Of a stretch of 64,000 bases of DNA, positions 21,673 through 32,895 are shown one piece after another. Origin of the DNA: Castanea sativa. Lineage: Eukaryota > Streptophyta > Magnoliopsida > Fagales > Fagaceae. The notes below the pieces were generated by a model. That model ran no database searches. It saw only the letters and a program-made list of their open reading frames with translations, and was not told where the DNA came from. A program made the position numbers and the translations under genes. Position 1 is the stretch's first letter, and each line of letters starts with the position of its first letter. The stretch is taken from contig NC_134014.1 in NCBI RefSeq assembly GCF_040712315.1, positions 40,413,634-40,477,633 on the forward strand, given 5' to 3'.

Positions 21673-24600
21673 GTTTCTTAGTGTGGAACTGTCATGGGCT
21701 TGGGAACCTACGTACAGAGAAGGAGCTTGGAGTTTTAGTCCGGGCAAAAGATCCCTCTATCATGTTTTTAGCCGAGACATGGTTAGATGAAGCAAGGCTA
21801 AAAGATATCAAGCGGAATTTGGAATTCGATCATTTATTTGTTGTACCCCGTGAAAATAGGGGAGGTGGATTAGTGTTGTTTTGGAAAAATTTTATTGATG
21901 TCACTGTGGAGACTTTCTCTAAAAATCACATTGACTCAATTATTAACAAAGGTAAGGCGGATGCATGGAGATTTACAGGATTTTATGGGGAACCAGTAAC
22001 ACATTTGAGACATGAATCATGGTCAAAGCTAAGACAGTTAAATTCTCGTTATAATCTTCCTTGGCTTTGTGCAGGAGATTTTAATGAGATTTTGAGGAGC
22101 AATGAAAAGCAGGGAGGAAGCATGAGAGCACAATCCCAAATGCAACTTTTCCGAGATGTTGTAGACAAATGTGGATTTCTGGATCTTGGCGTTGTAGGTC
22201 CTCAATTTACATGGAGCAAGCATTACGCAGCAGGACACTCGGTTTGGGAAAGACTTGATCGAGGATTAGCCAATTACGATTGGCTTATTCGATTTGCAGG
22301 GGCAAGAGTTTATCACCTCCATTCGGATTCCTCTGATCATCGACCACTCTTGATCAATCCCACAGGTTTGGAGGTTCGAAAGAAGAAAATTTTCAGATTT
22401 GAGGAGATGTGGCTTTCCGATAAAGGCTGCTCTGATACAGTAGAAGCTGTGTGGTTGTCTGGTGATTCCGACTTCATTGAAAGCCGGATCCCTGGAAAAC
22501 TTGAAAAGTGTGGTGATGAACTTAAAAAATGGAGTCGTGAGAAGTTTGGTAATGTAAGAAGAGAGCTGGAAAAAAAGAGAAGACAATTAGCTAAAGCCGA
22601 AAGAGCTGCAATGATTTCTGGGCGGAACACTCGGTTTAGGGAATTGAAGGATGAAATTGAAATACTTCTAGATAGAGAGAACCGGATGTGGATGCAACAT
22701 TCAAAGGTTCAATGGGCTGTACAAGGAGACTGTAACACACGGTTTTATCATAGCAAAGCAACCACCAGGTACCGAAAGAATATCATCCAAAAGATTAGAA
22801 ACCCAAATGTACAATGGAGTGCAAATGATGAAGAAGTAGCAGATATTTTTATTCAATACTATAAAGAATTATTCACTTCAACCAATCCCACATTCCCTGA
22901 AGAAATTTTGCTGACCATTAATACTCGGGTTACTACACAAATGAATAATAGACTATCAACAACTTTTGAGGCTTGGGAAGTACATGAGGCAGTGAAACAA
23001 ATGGGTCCTCTCAAGGCACCCGGTCCGGATGGAATGCCGCCAATATTTTTCCAACACTTTTGGCCGCTGGTTGGAGATGAGGTAACAACTTCTGTCCTAC
23101 AATTTCTTAATTCAACCACATTTCCATGTCATTTGAACCACACCTTTATCTCCCTAATCCCCAAAGTAAAAAACCCGGAGTCAGTTTCAGAATTTAGACC
23201 TATAAGCCTTTGTAATGTCTTGTACAAGATTTTTTCTAAAGTCTTGGCGAATAGGTTGAAGAAAGTAGTACCTTCTCTCATTACAGAACACCAAAGCGCC
23301 TTTACAAAAAGTCGTCTTATCTCTGATAATATTTTGGTTGCTTTTGAGAGTCTTCATAGTATGCAGAATCACAAGTCAAAGAAGGAGGGCTATATGGCAG
23401 TGAAACTAGATATGAGCAAAGCCTATGATAGAGTGGAATGGTCTTTCTTGGAAGCAGTCATGAGAAGGATGGGTTTTATAGAAAGGTGGATTCAATTGTT
23501 GTTGTTGGGAGTAAAAACAGTTTCTTATTCCATATTGGTGAATGGTGAGCTCAAAGGCTTGATCAAGCCAACCCGAGGAATTAGGCAAGGAGATCCCCTC
23601 TCTCCTTTCCTATTTCTATTGTGCACAGAGGTTTGCATGGTCTCATTTCACAGGCGGCCAGCCAAGGAGAACTACATGGCTACTCACTTTGCAAAAATGG
23701 TCCTAAACTAACCCATCTTTTCTTTGCAGATGATAACTTGTTGTTTTGCAGATCTACTCCTTAGGAATGTGACAAAGTTTTAGAACTTTTGGACACGTAT
23801 AGTAAGTACTCGGGGCAGCACATCAACAAAAGTAAAACCACCATTTTCTTCAATAAGTCCACCAATCCGGAGAGAAAGCAATCTATCAAAAATGCACTTG
23901 GAGCTACTGAAATTCGAAGCTATGAAAAATATTTGGGGCTACCCTCTTTGATTGGGAGAAGGAAAAAAGCTAGCTTTGAATATATCAAGGAACGAGTATG
24001 GAGAAAGCTCCAAGGGTGGGGGGAGAAGTTGCTCTCTTATGGCCTGTTTGGATGTTTAAAAAAGGAGGGGGAGTAGAGTAGAGGGAAGGGGAGTAATTCA
24101 ATTACCTTGTTTGGGAGTTTTTTAAGGAAGGAGGGGGAGGGGTTTGGAGGGGTTTGAAGGGGTTTCAACTACCTCCAACCCCCTCATTTTTAATTCCCCC
24201 AAATTGGAGAGATTTGGAGGGAGAGTAGAACACATAAAATTATTGATAAAGTAAATTACCTAATTTACCCTTATTATATTTATAAAATTACAATGTTAAA
24301 AACAAGGGGAAAGGCTAATTACTCCCTTCCCCCTTACTAATTATAAAAACATCCAAACAAGGTGGAGGGTAATCATTCTCCTCTACTCTCCTCTCCACTA
24401 CTCCCCTCCCCTCTACTCCCCTCTACTCTCCTCCCTCTCTAAACTCCCAAACAGGCCATTAGGCCGGAAGGGAAATCCTCATCAAAGCCGTTGTCCAAGC
24501 CATTCCTACATACACTACGAGTTGTTTTAAACTTCCAGTGGGTTTATGCAATGAAATAGAGGGCTTAATTTGGAAGTTTTGGTGGGGACAAAGAGGAGAT

Positions 24601-26174
24601 AGACGGAAGATTTATTGGGTAAAATGGAGCACCATGTGTAAGCCAAAAGGGGAGGGAGGCATGGGTTTCAAAGACTTGACCCTATTTAATGATGCTCTCT
24701 TAGCTAAACAGGCTTGGCAGCTTCTTCATAATCAAAATTCACTCTTCTATCGGGTTTTCAAAGCAAAGTTCTTTCCGGATTGCTCTATTTTGGAGGCTGC
24801 TGATTCTGCTAAAGGATCATATGCTTGGTGTAGGATATTGAAGGGTAGGGAGGTTTTGAAGAAAGGAGGTCGATGGAGGGTGGGTAATGGGAAGGATATT
24901 AGCATTTGGAGTGATGCTTGGCTGCCCTCTATATCCACGCCAAAGGTTTGTAGTCCAATGGGGATCGAATTCCCGGAAGTGAAGGTTAATGCTCTGATCA
25001 ATGCCAACACGCGAAGCTGGGATATGGAACTACTGCAAGCTCTTTTTAAGCCTGAAGAAGTTCAATTGATAAGGAGCATTTCATTAGGTGATGCTTTAGC
25101 CTGTGACAGAATGATCTGGCCTCATACACAATCTGGTTCCTATTCAGTGAAATCAGGATATTATTTTTTGTCAAAGGAGAAGGAACAAACAGACAGGGAT
25201 ACTAACACTCATGCCCCACCTCAGAAGCTATGGAAGACAATTTGGAATCTCTCTATTCCACCAAAAGTCGGAAACTTCATGTGGAGGGCTGCCAAAAATG
25301 CCATTCCTGTTAAAACTAATTTAGTCATACGGCAGGTGCTTCAGGATGCGAAGTGTGATCACTGTCAGTTGCAATCAGAAGATGTGGTGCATGCTTTATG
25401 GCTGTGCCCGTGCTTGAACGTGGTATGGGAATCAAATAGTAAGTGGAGGACTAGAAACACACAGCGCTGGGATGATTTTCAAAAGGTCATTCTACACGTT
25501 GAAGAAGAGGGGCTCGATTTAGATTTATTCTCTATGATTGTCTGGCTCTTGTGGCAGCGGAGAAACCAGATCAGAGTTGGCAATCCAGCTACTTCACTTG
25601 AACAGTTGCCTTTTCGTGCTCAGCAACAGCTGCATGACTACAAACGGATGCAACCAGTGAGAATAGCTAACACAAATGCTAATCTCCACACAGCGGCAAA
25701 TTGGACCCCTCCACACACTCCATTCCTGAAAATTAATTACGACGGGGCAATTTTCCGGGATGATAATAGTGCAGGAATTGGAGTAGTGATCCGGGACAGT
25801 GAGGGCGGGTGTTGGCTTCCTTAGCAGAGAACATTCCTCTTCTTCAGACCGTGGCAAAGGTGGAGGCAGCAGCGGCGAGAAGGGCTGTCACGTTAGCCAA
25901 AGATCTTCAATTTAACTCTATCATATTAGAAGGAGATTCGGAGATCATCACTAGAGCAATTCAGGCAAAGGAGCAGTCCCTAGCTTCGTATGGTAATCTC
26001 ATTGAGAAGATTAGATTCCACGCAGACTCTTTTCTCAATTTTAGAGTTTCTCATGTTAAAAGAAAAGGGAATTTTGTAGCTCATAACATTGCTAGACATG
26101 TTAGCGGTTCAGTGATTTGGATGGAAGAGCTTCCCTCCCATATTTTACCTGTACTTTTAGCTGATGTTGGCTAA
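21669..26174 (+). pseudogene. LINE ORF2 (endonuclease-RT-RNase H)
   Basis: The N-terminus is an APE-type endonuclease: 'VWNCHGLGN', '[10 protein letters not shown]', 'AGDFNEIL', '[10 protein letters not shown]' and '[11 protein letters not shown]'. The RT follows with '[12 protein letters not shown]', '[20 protein letters not shown]', '[14 protein letters not shown]', '[14 protein letters not shown]' and catalytic 'FFADD' near 23720-23735, then zf-RVT ('PPKVGNFMWRAAKNAIPVKT', 'CDHCQLQSEDVVHALWLC') and RNase H ('LKINYDGAIFRDDNSAGIG', 'VKRKGNFVAHNIAR'). Defects: a one-base frameshift near 23630, TAG at 23762, a MITE at 24040-24458 followed by TAG, and a frameshift near 25810. Excising MITE plus one TTA restores the downstream frame exactly. 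Confidence 0.9.
24040..24458. mobile_element. PIF/Harbinger-type (Tourist-like) MITE inside LINE ORF2
   Basis: 419 bp with inverted termini TGGCCTGTTTGG / CCAAACAGGCCA (imperfect beyond, G-rich versus C-rich arms such as GAGTAGAGGGGAGGGGAG). Flanked by 3-bp TTA duplications (24037-24039 and 24459-24461), the TWA signature of PIF/Harbinger elements. It has no coding capacity. Related G/C-rich ends occur in the introns of both AAED1-like genes. Confidence 0.9.
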
Positions 26175-26333
26175 ATTTCTTTAATAATAAATTATTTCAG
26201 TTTGGTTCTCCAAAAAAAAGTACTTTGTCCACCACAAAGGATTAAAAAATAAACAAAAATTAGTAAATAGTCTCATAGTTTAACATCTAAATTGAGCGCC
26301 ATAAAAAATCATGATGTGTAATAGAATAAATAT

Positions 26334-26705
26334 CAAATTATCCAAATCATGCTATGCAATAGAATAATATTATATTTTTGTATGCTATATTTAATTCTTT
26401 ATAATGTAATAGGATAAAATTTAACAATCAAAGAGAACAAAAAAAATTAAAACAATAAATACTAAATTATCCAAATCATTCTATGTAATAGAATAATATT
26501 ATATTTTTATGCTATATTTAATTATTTATAATGCAATAGGGTAAAATTTAACAATCAAAGAGAACCAAAAAAAAACAATAAATAACAAATTATCCAAATC
26601 ATGCTATGTAATAGAACAATATTATATTTTTATATGCTATATTTAATTGTTTATAATGTAATAGGATAAAATATAATGATCAAAGAGAACCAAAAAAAAA
26701 ACAAT
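26334..26705. repeat. Tandem repeat, 3 copies of ~125 bp
   Basis: Units begin near 26334, 26462 and 26586 with 'aaattatccaaatcat' and share 'gctatatttaatt.tttataatg.aatagg.taaaat'. They are non-coding and AT-rich. Confidence 0.8.
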
Positions 26706-27976
26706 TTAAAAAAAAACTAAATCGCATAAAGTTTTAAAGAAAATAAAAAAAAATCAACCAAAAAATTGAGAGCAAGAGAGAGAGAGAGCCTTTTTTGTGA
26801 GGGAAAAATATTCATAGAATGGAAGTAATAGTGACGAATATATAGTAAAAGAGTCTGAATAAGAAAAGACAAAAATAAAAGAAGATAAAGGGAAATAGGA
26901 AGAATGATATTAATATAGAGGGTAACAGAGAGATGAAAAGGTAAAGGAGGGAGAAAGGTTGGAAAAGTATAAATATTAAAAAAATAAATGTTTAAAACAA
27001 TTATAGGAAAATTGAAAAGAAAAAAGATAATGATGTGGACGTTGATGTAACTCAACTAGAGCGTAGTAACAATAAATTCTACGCTTCAGTTTTTAAATAT
27101 TTGAGATTCTCTCATGCCTTTTAAAGTGTGGGAATCTAGCAGAGTTAGAAAGAAGTCAAAGGACTGCTGCTTTGGATTGAATAAGCATCTAGCAATGAAA
27201 TGAAATGATACTGAGATCAATTTTCCATTATATCTTAAAATGCTAATGAGTGCAAGTGAAGATCTCTAATGTGCATATGAAAGTCCTCAAAAGGAGCATA
27301 GTGAATAGAAGATTTCAAATGTTTAGAGTTAGGGATACACCATATGTATATGTTATTATAGATATAACAACTATAGATACCGTGACTACTGTAAATCCCC
27401 ATTCGAAAGTAGTAATTATAGAATGGAAACATAAATGCATTGTTGAAGCCAATTTCTTGCCCACAAAATACCTTTCCCTGAAACTTGATCCTTCCAATTG
27501 GTTTCAAACGCATAGTCTTGAAGAGTCAAAAGGACAAGAAGATATCAAACTTAATATTCATAACCAGGTGTATGTAAATCCAACTCAAATCCATCAACAA
27601 TAAATGGCATGACACTCTTTGCATCAAATTCTGTTCTGCTAAATTGTGCATTTGTCAAGACAAACATGGACATCCAAATTGCAAAAACAAAACAAATCTT
27701 AATCATCAAAAGTAGGGGGGCCTAAGGATCTTACGGTCTCAAAAGAGATCCACACATTATTGTTCCTCCATTTAAATCACCTAAAATTAGTGGTATCAAA
27801 TGAAGATATCCAAGTATATACTGCAACGTAATTTTATCAAAAGACTTATTTCGAGAGAAAGTCAATAGCAATGGCAAGAAAACATCTTGAAATGCTTCTG
27901 AGGAAAATAATAATAAGAAAGAGACAAAGCGCCAGTAACAACACTTAATTTAAAAAAAGTAAATTTCATAAACTCA

Positions 27977-28147
27977 ATCTAAACCCACAAAAATAAGAGG
28001 AAGACATACATAAAAATAAAGGTTTATAATAGAGGATGGAGCAGTTGATGGTGGTTTTTGGCCAAATATGGGCTCTGCCATTTTTGTTGGTGCTGTTCTC
28101 CTAGGATCTGCCTTTGTGGGTTTATATCGGTCCTTCCATAGTTCCAT
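27977..28147 (-). other. Unrecognised short open frame
   Basis: A 56-codon minus-strand frame beginning 'MELWKDRYKPTKADPRRTAP'. Its first 40 residues are basic and proline-rich and of ordinary composition; the tail becomes hydrophobic and low-complexity. It could be a small exon or chance, and I recognise no family. Confidence 0.2.
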
Positions 28148-29040
28148 TGTTTTTGATGTCTTCTATCTCACCATAATAAAAAGACAAATTATATTCATTT
28201 AAAAAAATAAAAAATAAAAAACAACCACAAAGCTAGGTGAAAATTTTCATTTGCAAAAATTTAATCAAACAGCTATACAGGTTCTGTTTGATGCACAGTT
28301 TCGTGGACAGACTTCCACAAACAATTCCAAATCTTTCAACATAACTTTGAACCCACACTATACCTGTATTAATATATTCTTAAAGTCATTACAAATGGTC
28401 ACATTAAAATCTAAAACCATAAATTAAAAATAAAAATTAAAAAAAGGAGAGATTTTACCAAAAGAAGCTGAAAAGGAGGACCCAAAATAAAATTTTAACC
28501 GGACCTAGGTGGAAGGCTGGCCTGACAGTGGTGCAACTTGATCAGAAAAATTTGTGTCCCTAGACTCTCTCATAAATTAATTTTATAATGCAATTATTCT
28601 TAAAAACAAAGTAGAAAAGCTCTCAGGCAGTAATGGTATTCCTAACCAATGATCAAACATCCAAAAACAATACAGTTACAATGTCAGTAATGATAAATCA
28701 TGCAATATTCCTTACAATATTCCGAACCCAAAAAAAAAAAAGATAAATTTATCATTTCAAGAGAGTGAAATTTGCCCCTTTCCCCCTGATTTTCGAAATG
28801 AATTTAAGCAAACTGTTCAAGACATAAGCTTCACTGAACAGCAATGAAAACGAAATGATGCAGAGCGAATTCATTTCTCATTTCTGCTTTGTCATTGTAC
28901 ATCTGTCAGTTTACTTAATAATAAAATAAAAAATAAAAAAAAAGCTAGATACTCAGAAAGCCAATAAACATAGGATCTGAAAGCAAAAAATACAAACGAG
29001 AAAGAGGAAATCTAGGACAAAGGTTACCAGTTTTCACCGA

Positions 29041-29160
29041 TTTAATCAACATTCTGGATGATATCCTCAGCAGTGAACTTGGTCACCTTTTCCTTATCAG
29101 CAGCGGCACAACCCTTAGCCTTGAGGTAGAGAAGTAACTTACAGTCCTTGTCGAGGCGGG
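29041..29160 (-). other. Possible decayed coding fragment in SUVH 3' flank
   Basis: On the minus strand this GC-richer patch reads '...KVTKFTAEDIIQNVD' and then a stop, with codon-like composition unlike the surrounding AT-rich DNA. I do not recognise the source. It would lie in the 3' UTR of the SUVH transcript. Confidence 0.25.
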
Positions 29161-29215
29161 AGCTTGTTGATGACTTACGGTCTTCATGAATCCAACCTTC
29201 TCCAGTTACGCCGCA

Positions 29216-32200
29216 TCAATACATCCTACCGGTGCACTCTATGGAACCACAGAAGCAACTTTTCTTCTTTATATTGCCATTCGAATCACGAATCTGATCT
29301 ATGGTGTAGTTGTAATAGTATGTCAGCTCTTGCAAGGGAGGAATGTTCTCAGCAGAAAAGAACATTATGTGAGGAACTCTTTTGTCCTCGTGATCATAAA
29401 GGAGATTTTGAGCATACATATTGGGAGAACAGCTGTGGTTGACAAATCTCCCCACATTGGCATACTGCGCTGCATCAATAGTGAAGCCACTCTCCCCCAC
29501 CACAACTTCACAGGAACTTGCGTGCGCATCAGGCATAAGGGACGAGAGTCCATCCCAAAGAGAGCTGTCATTGTAGTTATTCCCAATGTCAAATAGATAC
29601 TCATCGTTACCAGTTCTTTGATCAGCCTCCTTCTCTTCAAGGAGTTCTCCTATATACTCACATATAAAACTTCCTGAAGGGATGGAATTAAGGGATCTCA
29701 CTCCCCATCCCCTAGATTTTGTTTTAAAAATTTCAAGCTGAAATTTGATACCATGTTGACAAACTCTATTGTGGCAAGAAGAAGAGCACTTGCAAGAAGG
29801 ACCACACTCATAGACTAGGGGCTTTGCTTCAACTATAGCCCCATTACGATTATATGGGATTTCTCCTCCATTCTTGACTGCACACAAACACTTCTCAGAA
29901 TCTGAGCATCCATTGGTACAGTCACAACCCTTAGGAGGGAGAGGGCGGCACCAATTGGGATATATCATGCTAGTTATGTATTTAAACGGTGGAGGTTTCT
30001 CATAATCTATGGTGTTCACAGCACAAATGGGAATTAACTCCTTCCCTTGAGAGATATCATCTACGCAGAGACCCTCCCTTATTTTGAACTTTTTAGACTT
30101 CTTGACTTCTTTCCAAGCAAGCTCTGGTTGACCAGGAATTCTGTCCAACTGAAACTTGAAAACCAGCTTACCATGCGGCCCCAAATCCTGCCAACATTTC
30201 TCCACCAAATATAGCCCATCATAAACATACGTTTTTCCATCTTCTGAATCATAGCCACGAATCACCCTAACAGGATTCTTTTCCTGCATGCTACTCTTTA
30301 AAGCAAGGTTCCCTCGTGCAAGCTTCTGATCCTCAGGTTCTTTAAATGACCTCATCACATTTCCTCCCTGACCTGTATAAATCAAGGAATCTGAATTGTC
30401 CAAATCATCAGCATAGCCCCCAGATGCTACAATGCTAGTTGCAAGGATCAACCCATCATGCTTCACATAATCAATACCACCTTGAATCTGGCGATGAAGG
30501 CCAATAATATTAAGTTCAATCCTGTAATGGAACTCATCACCAATTTCAACTCCTGGGACAGATCCCAAGATTTGTTTTCCAGTGTTTAAATATTTGCCGT
30601 TCTCCTTAAGAATCTTTGACGCTTGTAAGTCGAACCTCCTATTGCCACGTCCTCGCTCCTTCCCATTTGCTTCATCCTCCTGCAAGAGCTTCCTACAGAT
30701 GGCTTGGAACAGACGCAGTGTCTCCCTCACTTTGCTTCGGGTAATTGCATCACTGTCATGATGTTTAACACTTACACTCTGTTCAAAGTGTGGAAAGTTT
30801 ACACCAAAACTACATGGTCTTGGAGCCACATAAAAGTCTTTGCATTCATCATCATCCTCAAGAGAACCCCCCTTATCTCTACTAACCATTTTACCTATAC
30901 CATGATTAGCAGTGTTTTCTATAATAGATGGCTTATGTGTTTTTAACTTCACTCCAGAACCTTCGGCTTTATCCTTTGTTGTGATAACTGACTTATATTT
31001 TCCAAGATGCACAGAATTATGCTTGTTTCCCATGCTTTGACTTGTAACACTAGCTGTATATGGTTTGTAGACCCCTTTACCTTGCTTCCAACAACGACGT
31101 GGCACAGCCATCAGACCTTGCCCCATGGCACTCTCCATCCCAGGTTCCAAACTGCCAAAATCCTCCTGCAATTGGATCTGATAACCATATATATCAGACA
31201 GCTTTCTCTTTAGACTTGAGTCCTTTTCATAAACCACAATCTCCTTCCCCCTTTTTTCCTCCAATCCTCCAATGTCCCTAGATTCTATTTTAACAACTGT
31301 CTTGGACTTGTAGTCAGACTGATGTTGATTACTTTCAGTTTGAGAAGAAGGTCTAGTGCACTTTTCTCTTGTATCATCCTGTTCCACCTTCACCTTAGAA
31401 GCCATTCCAAATTCATCTTGCTTCCTGATTTCTTTAGTAGCACATCTATCAGATTTAGCCCTGATTTTGTCTCCAGTTATCATAGAAACATGCCCCCATA
31501 ATTCGCTATTTTGTTCATCCCCATCTTGAACATCCTCTACCATTCGCCTTAAATCAGCTTTTCTAGTCTCTTCCACAGGCCTATCATACATATTAGACTT
31601 ATCTTGACAAAAACTCTTGTTCTTCAGAGAAGCAACATTCCCCCATAATTTGCTATTCTGTTCATCCCCATCTTCAACATCCTCTACCATTCGCCTTAAA
31701 TCAGCTTTTCTAGTCTCTTCCACGGGCCTGTCATACATATTAGACTTATCTTGACACAAACTCTTGTTCTTCAGAGGAGAAACATTCCCCCATAATATGC
31801 TATTCTGTTCATCCTCATCTTGAACATCCTCTACCATTCGCCTTAAATCAGCTTTTCTTGTCTCTTCCACAGGCCTGTCATACACATCAGACTTATCTTG
31901 ACACAAACTCTTGTTCTTCAAAAAAGCAACATTCCCCCATAATTCGCTATTATGTTCATCCCCATCTTGAACATCCTCTACCATTCGCCTTAAATCAACT
32001 TTTCTAGTCTCTTCCACAGGCCTGTCATACATATCAGACTTAACTTGACACAAATTCTTGTTCCTCAGAGAAGCAACATTCCCCCATAAATCACTCTTTT
32101 GTGCAACCCCATCTTGAACATCCTCTCCCATTTGCTTTACATTAGCTTTTCTCATCTCTTCCGAGGGCCTGTCAGCTATATCGGACTCATCTTGACACAA

Positions 32201-32728
32201 ACTCTTGTTCTTCAGAGAAGCAAGCACTTCCGGGCTTTCTTCCTTACAATGACGTGGAGCATTTCTTCCGCACAAGGGCGGGAAGTCTCTGATGGCCGAA
32301 ACTGTTCTTCGTGAAGCAAAAGTTTTAGCCGTAGTCTTCTTTGAAGCAGAAGCACCTACCACATGTATCTTCGACCAATTAAAGGCTGCATCTTCCAAAT
32401 CTTTTACAGGTTCACTCAGCACTACCTTATTCAAAGCTTCCGACACTAGTGAGCATATTTCAACAGGTTCATCTTTCACAGATTCAACCACATTTTTTTG
32501 CTCGGGAACCAGAGTTTCTGAAACCTCGGAAGACTGGATTCGATGAGCAAGCGGTCCACATCCTAGTGGAAAATCGCGAACAGCAGAAATCATACGCCTC
32601 TTAGGCTTAGATGGAGCAGTACGAAACGAACAACCAACATTTTCCATTGGCAATTTTCCTAATCTCCCTACAGAATGATCACTACTATTTACCAACGTAA
32701 GAGACTCTGAATTCTCCGTAACCTCCAT
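29216..32728 (-). CDS. SUVH6: Histone H3K9 methyltransferase, SUVH5/6 type
   Basis: Intact, intronless frame of 1,170 codons, as usual for plant SUVH genes. The product would read methylated DNA and methylate histone H3 Lys9 in heterochromatin. Order: long N-terminal region with two 'SA[VI]RDFPxxCG' motifs (residues 44-58 and 140-154) typical of SUVH5/6; five 49-residue repeats (~170-412); SRA/YDG domain (~721-880, 'GVEIGDEFHYRIELNIIGLH'); cysteine-rich pre-SET (~930-1000, 'CDCTNGCSDSEKCLC', 'CKCSSSCHNRVCQHG'); SET (~1005-1150) with 'RGWGVRS' and 'VGRFVNHSCSPNMYAQ'; post-SET 'CFCGSIECTGRMY'. The motif usually TYDYNY reads TYYYNY here. Longer than typical SUVH5/6 (~800 aa) mainly through the N-terminus. 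The member is uncertain: SUVH5 or SUVH6. Confidence 0.93.
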   Translation of the reverse strand: MEVTENSESLTLVNSSDHSVGRLGKLPMENVGCSFRTAPSKPKRRMISAVRDFPLGCGPLAHRIQSSEVSETLVPEQKNVVESVKDEPVEICSLVSEALNKVVLSEPVKDLEDAAFNWSKIHVVGASASKKTTAKTFASRRTVSAIRDFPPLCGRNAPRHCKEESPEVLASLKNKSLCQDESDIADRPSEEMRKANVKQMGEDVQDGVAQKSDLWGNVASLRNKNLCQVKSDMYDRPVEETRKVDLRRMVEDVQDGDEHNSELWGNVAFLKNKSLCQDKSDVYDRPVEETRKADLRRMVEDVQDEDEQNSILWGNVSPLKNKSLCQDKSNMYDRPVEETRKADLRRMVEDVEDGDEQNSKLWGNVASLKNKSFCQDKSNMYDRPVEETRKADLRRMVEDVQDGDEQNSELWGHVSMITGDKIRAKSDRCATKEIRKQDEFGMASKVKVEQDDTREKCTRPSSQTESNQHQSDYKSKTVVKIESRDIGGLEEKRGKEIVVYEKDSSLKRKLSDIYGYQIQLQEDFGSLEPGMESAMGQGLMAVPRRCWKQGKGVYKPYTASVTSQSMGNKHNSVHLGKYKSVITTKDKAEGSGVKLKTHKPSIIENTANHGIGKMVSRDKGGSLEDDDECKDFYVAPRPCSFGVNFPHFEQSVSVKHHDSDAITRSKVRETLRLFQAICRKLLQEDEANGKERGRGNRRFDLQASKILKENGKYLNTGKQILGSVPGVEIGDEFHYRIELNIIGLHRQIQGGIDYVKHDGLILATSIVASGGYADDLDNSDSLIYTGQGGNVMRSFKEPEDQKLARGNLALKSSMQEKNPVRVIRGYDSEDGKTYVYDGLYLVEKCWQDLGPHGKLVFKFQLDRIPGQPELAWKEVKKSKKFKIREGLCVDDISQGKELIPICAVNTIDYEKPPPFKYITSMIYPNWCRPLPPKGCDCTNGCSDSEKCLCAVKNGGEIPYNRNGAIVEAKPLVYECGPSCKCSSSCHNRVCQHGIKFQLEIFKTKSRGWGVRSLNSIPSGSFICEYIGELLEEKEADQRTGNDEYLFDIGNNYNDSSLWDGLSSLMPDAHASSCEVVVGESGFTIDAAQYANVGRFVNHSCSPNMYAQNLLYDHEDKRVPHIMFFSAENIPPLQELTYYYNYTIDQIRDSNGNIKKKSCFCGSIECTGRMY
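31493..32230 (-). repeat. 147-bp in-frame tandem repeat in SUVH (5 units)
   Basis: The landmark 'cccccata' recurs at 31493, 31640, 31787, 31934 and 32081, an exact 147-bp (49-codon) period. Each unit encodes an acidic/basic segment such as 'DRPVEETRKADLRRMVEDVQ' ending 'LWGNV'. The unit nearest the N-terminus is most diverged. Confidence 0.95.
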
Positions 32729-32736
32729 TCCAACTC

Positions 32737-32895
32737 CTAAAACAAATCAAAACAGCACTCTAAAACAACCTAAAAAACCATCAGTAAACCAAGACAACCA
32801 CACTAAAAACAAAAACAAAAAAACCAAAGTTCAACAAATGTATGAGACGCAATTGAGGCATTTCTAAGTTTGAACAGAATGAGAGATAGGCAAAC
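32737..32895 (-). other. Predicted 5'-UTR intron of the SUVH gene
   Basis: On the minus strand, donor CAG|GTTTGCC at 32895-32896 and acceptor TTTGTTTTAG|GAGTTGG ending at 32737, eight bases before the SUVH start codon at 32728. The intron is 159 bp and AT-rich. Inferred from splice consensus only. Confidence 0.6.

Larger units (their letters stand above)
20235..26200 (+). mobile_element. L1-type LINE (non-LTR retrotransposon), degenerate
   Basis: A near full-length plant L1: ORF1 (20235-21672) and ORF2 (21669-26174) overlap as ATGA at 21669-21672, then a short A/T-rich 3' end with 'ccaaaaaaaag' at ~26212. ORF2 domain order is APE-type endonuclease, reverse transcriptase, zf-RVT, RNase H. It is disabled by frameshifts and stops and by a 419-bp MITE at 24040-24458. 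Target duplications were not identified. Confidence 0.9.
26215..29040. other. AT-rich intergenic region
   Basis: Mostly AT-rich sequence between the LINE and the SUVH gene, with the tandem array at 26334-26705. An open frame of 117 codons at 27250-27603 (plus strand, 'MQVKISNVHMKVLKRSIVNR...') matches no family I recognise and sits in low-complexity DNA. I do not call it a gene. Confidence 0.5.

Noticed and set aside
30704..32546. Several plus-strand frames across the SUVH gene
   Set aside because: All are antisense to an intact 1,170-codon gene and show no family features.
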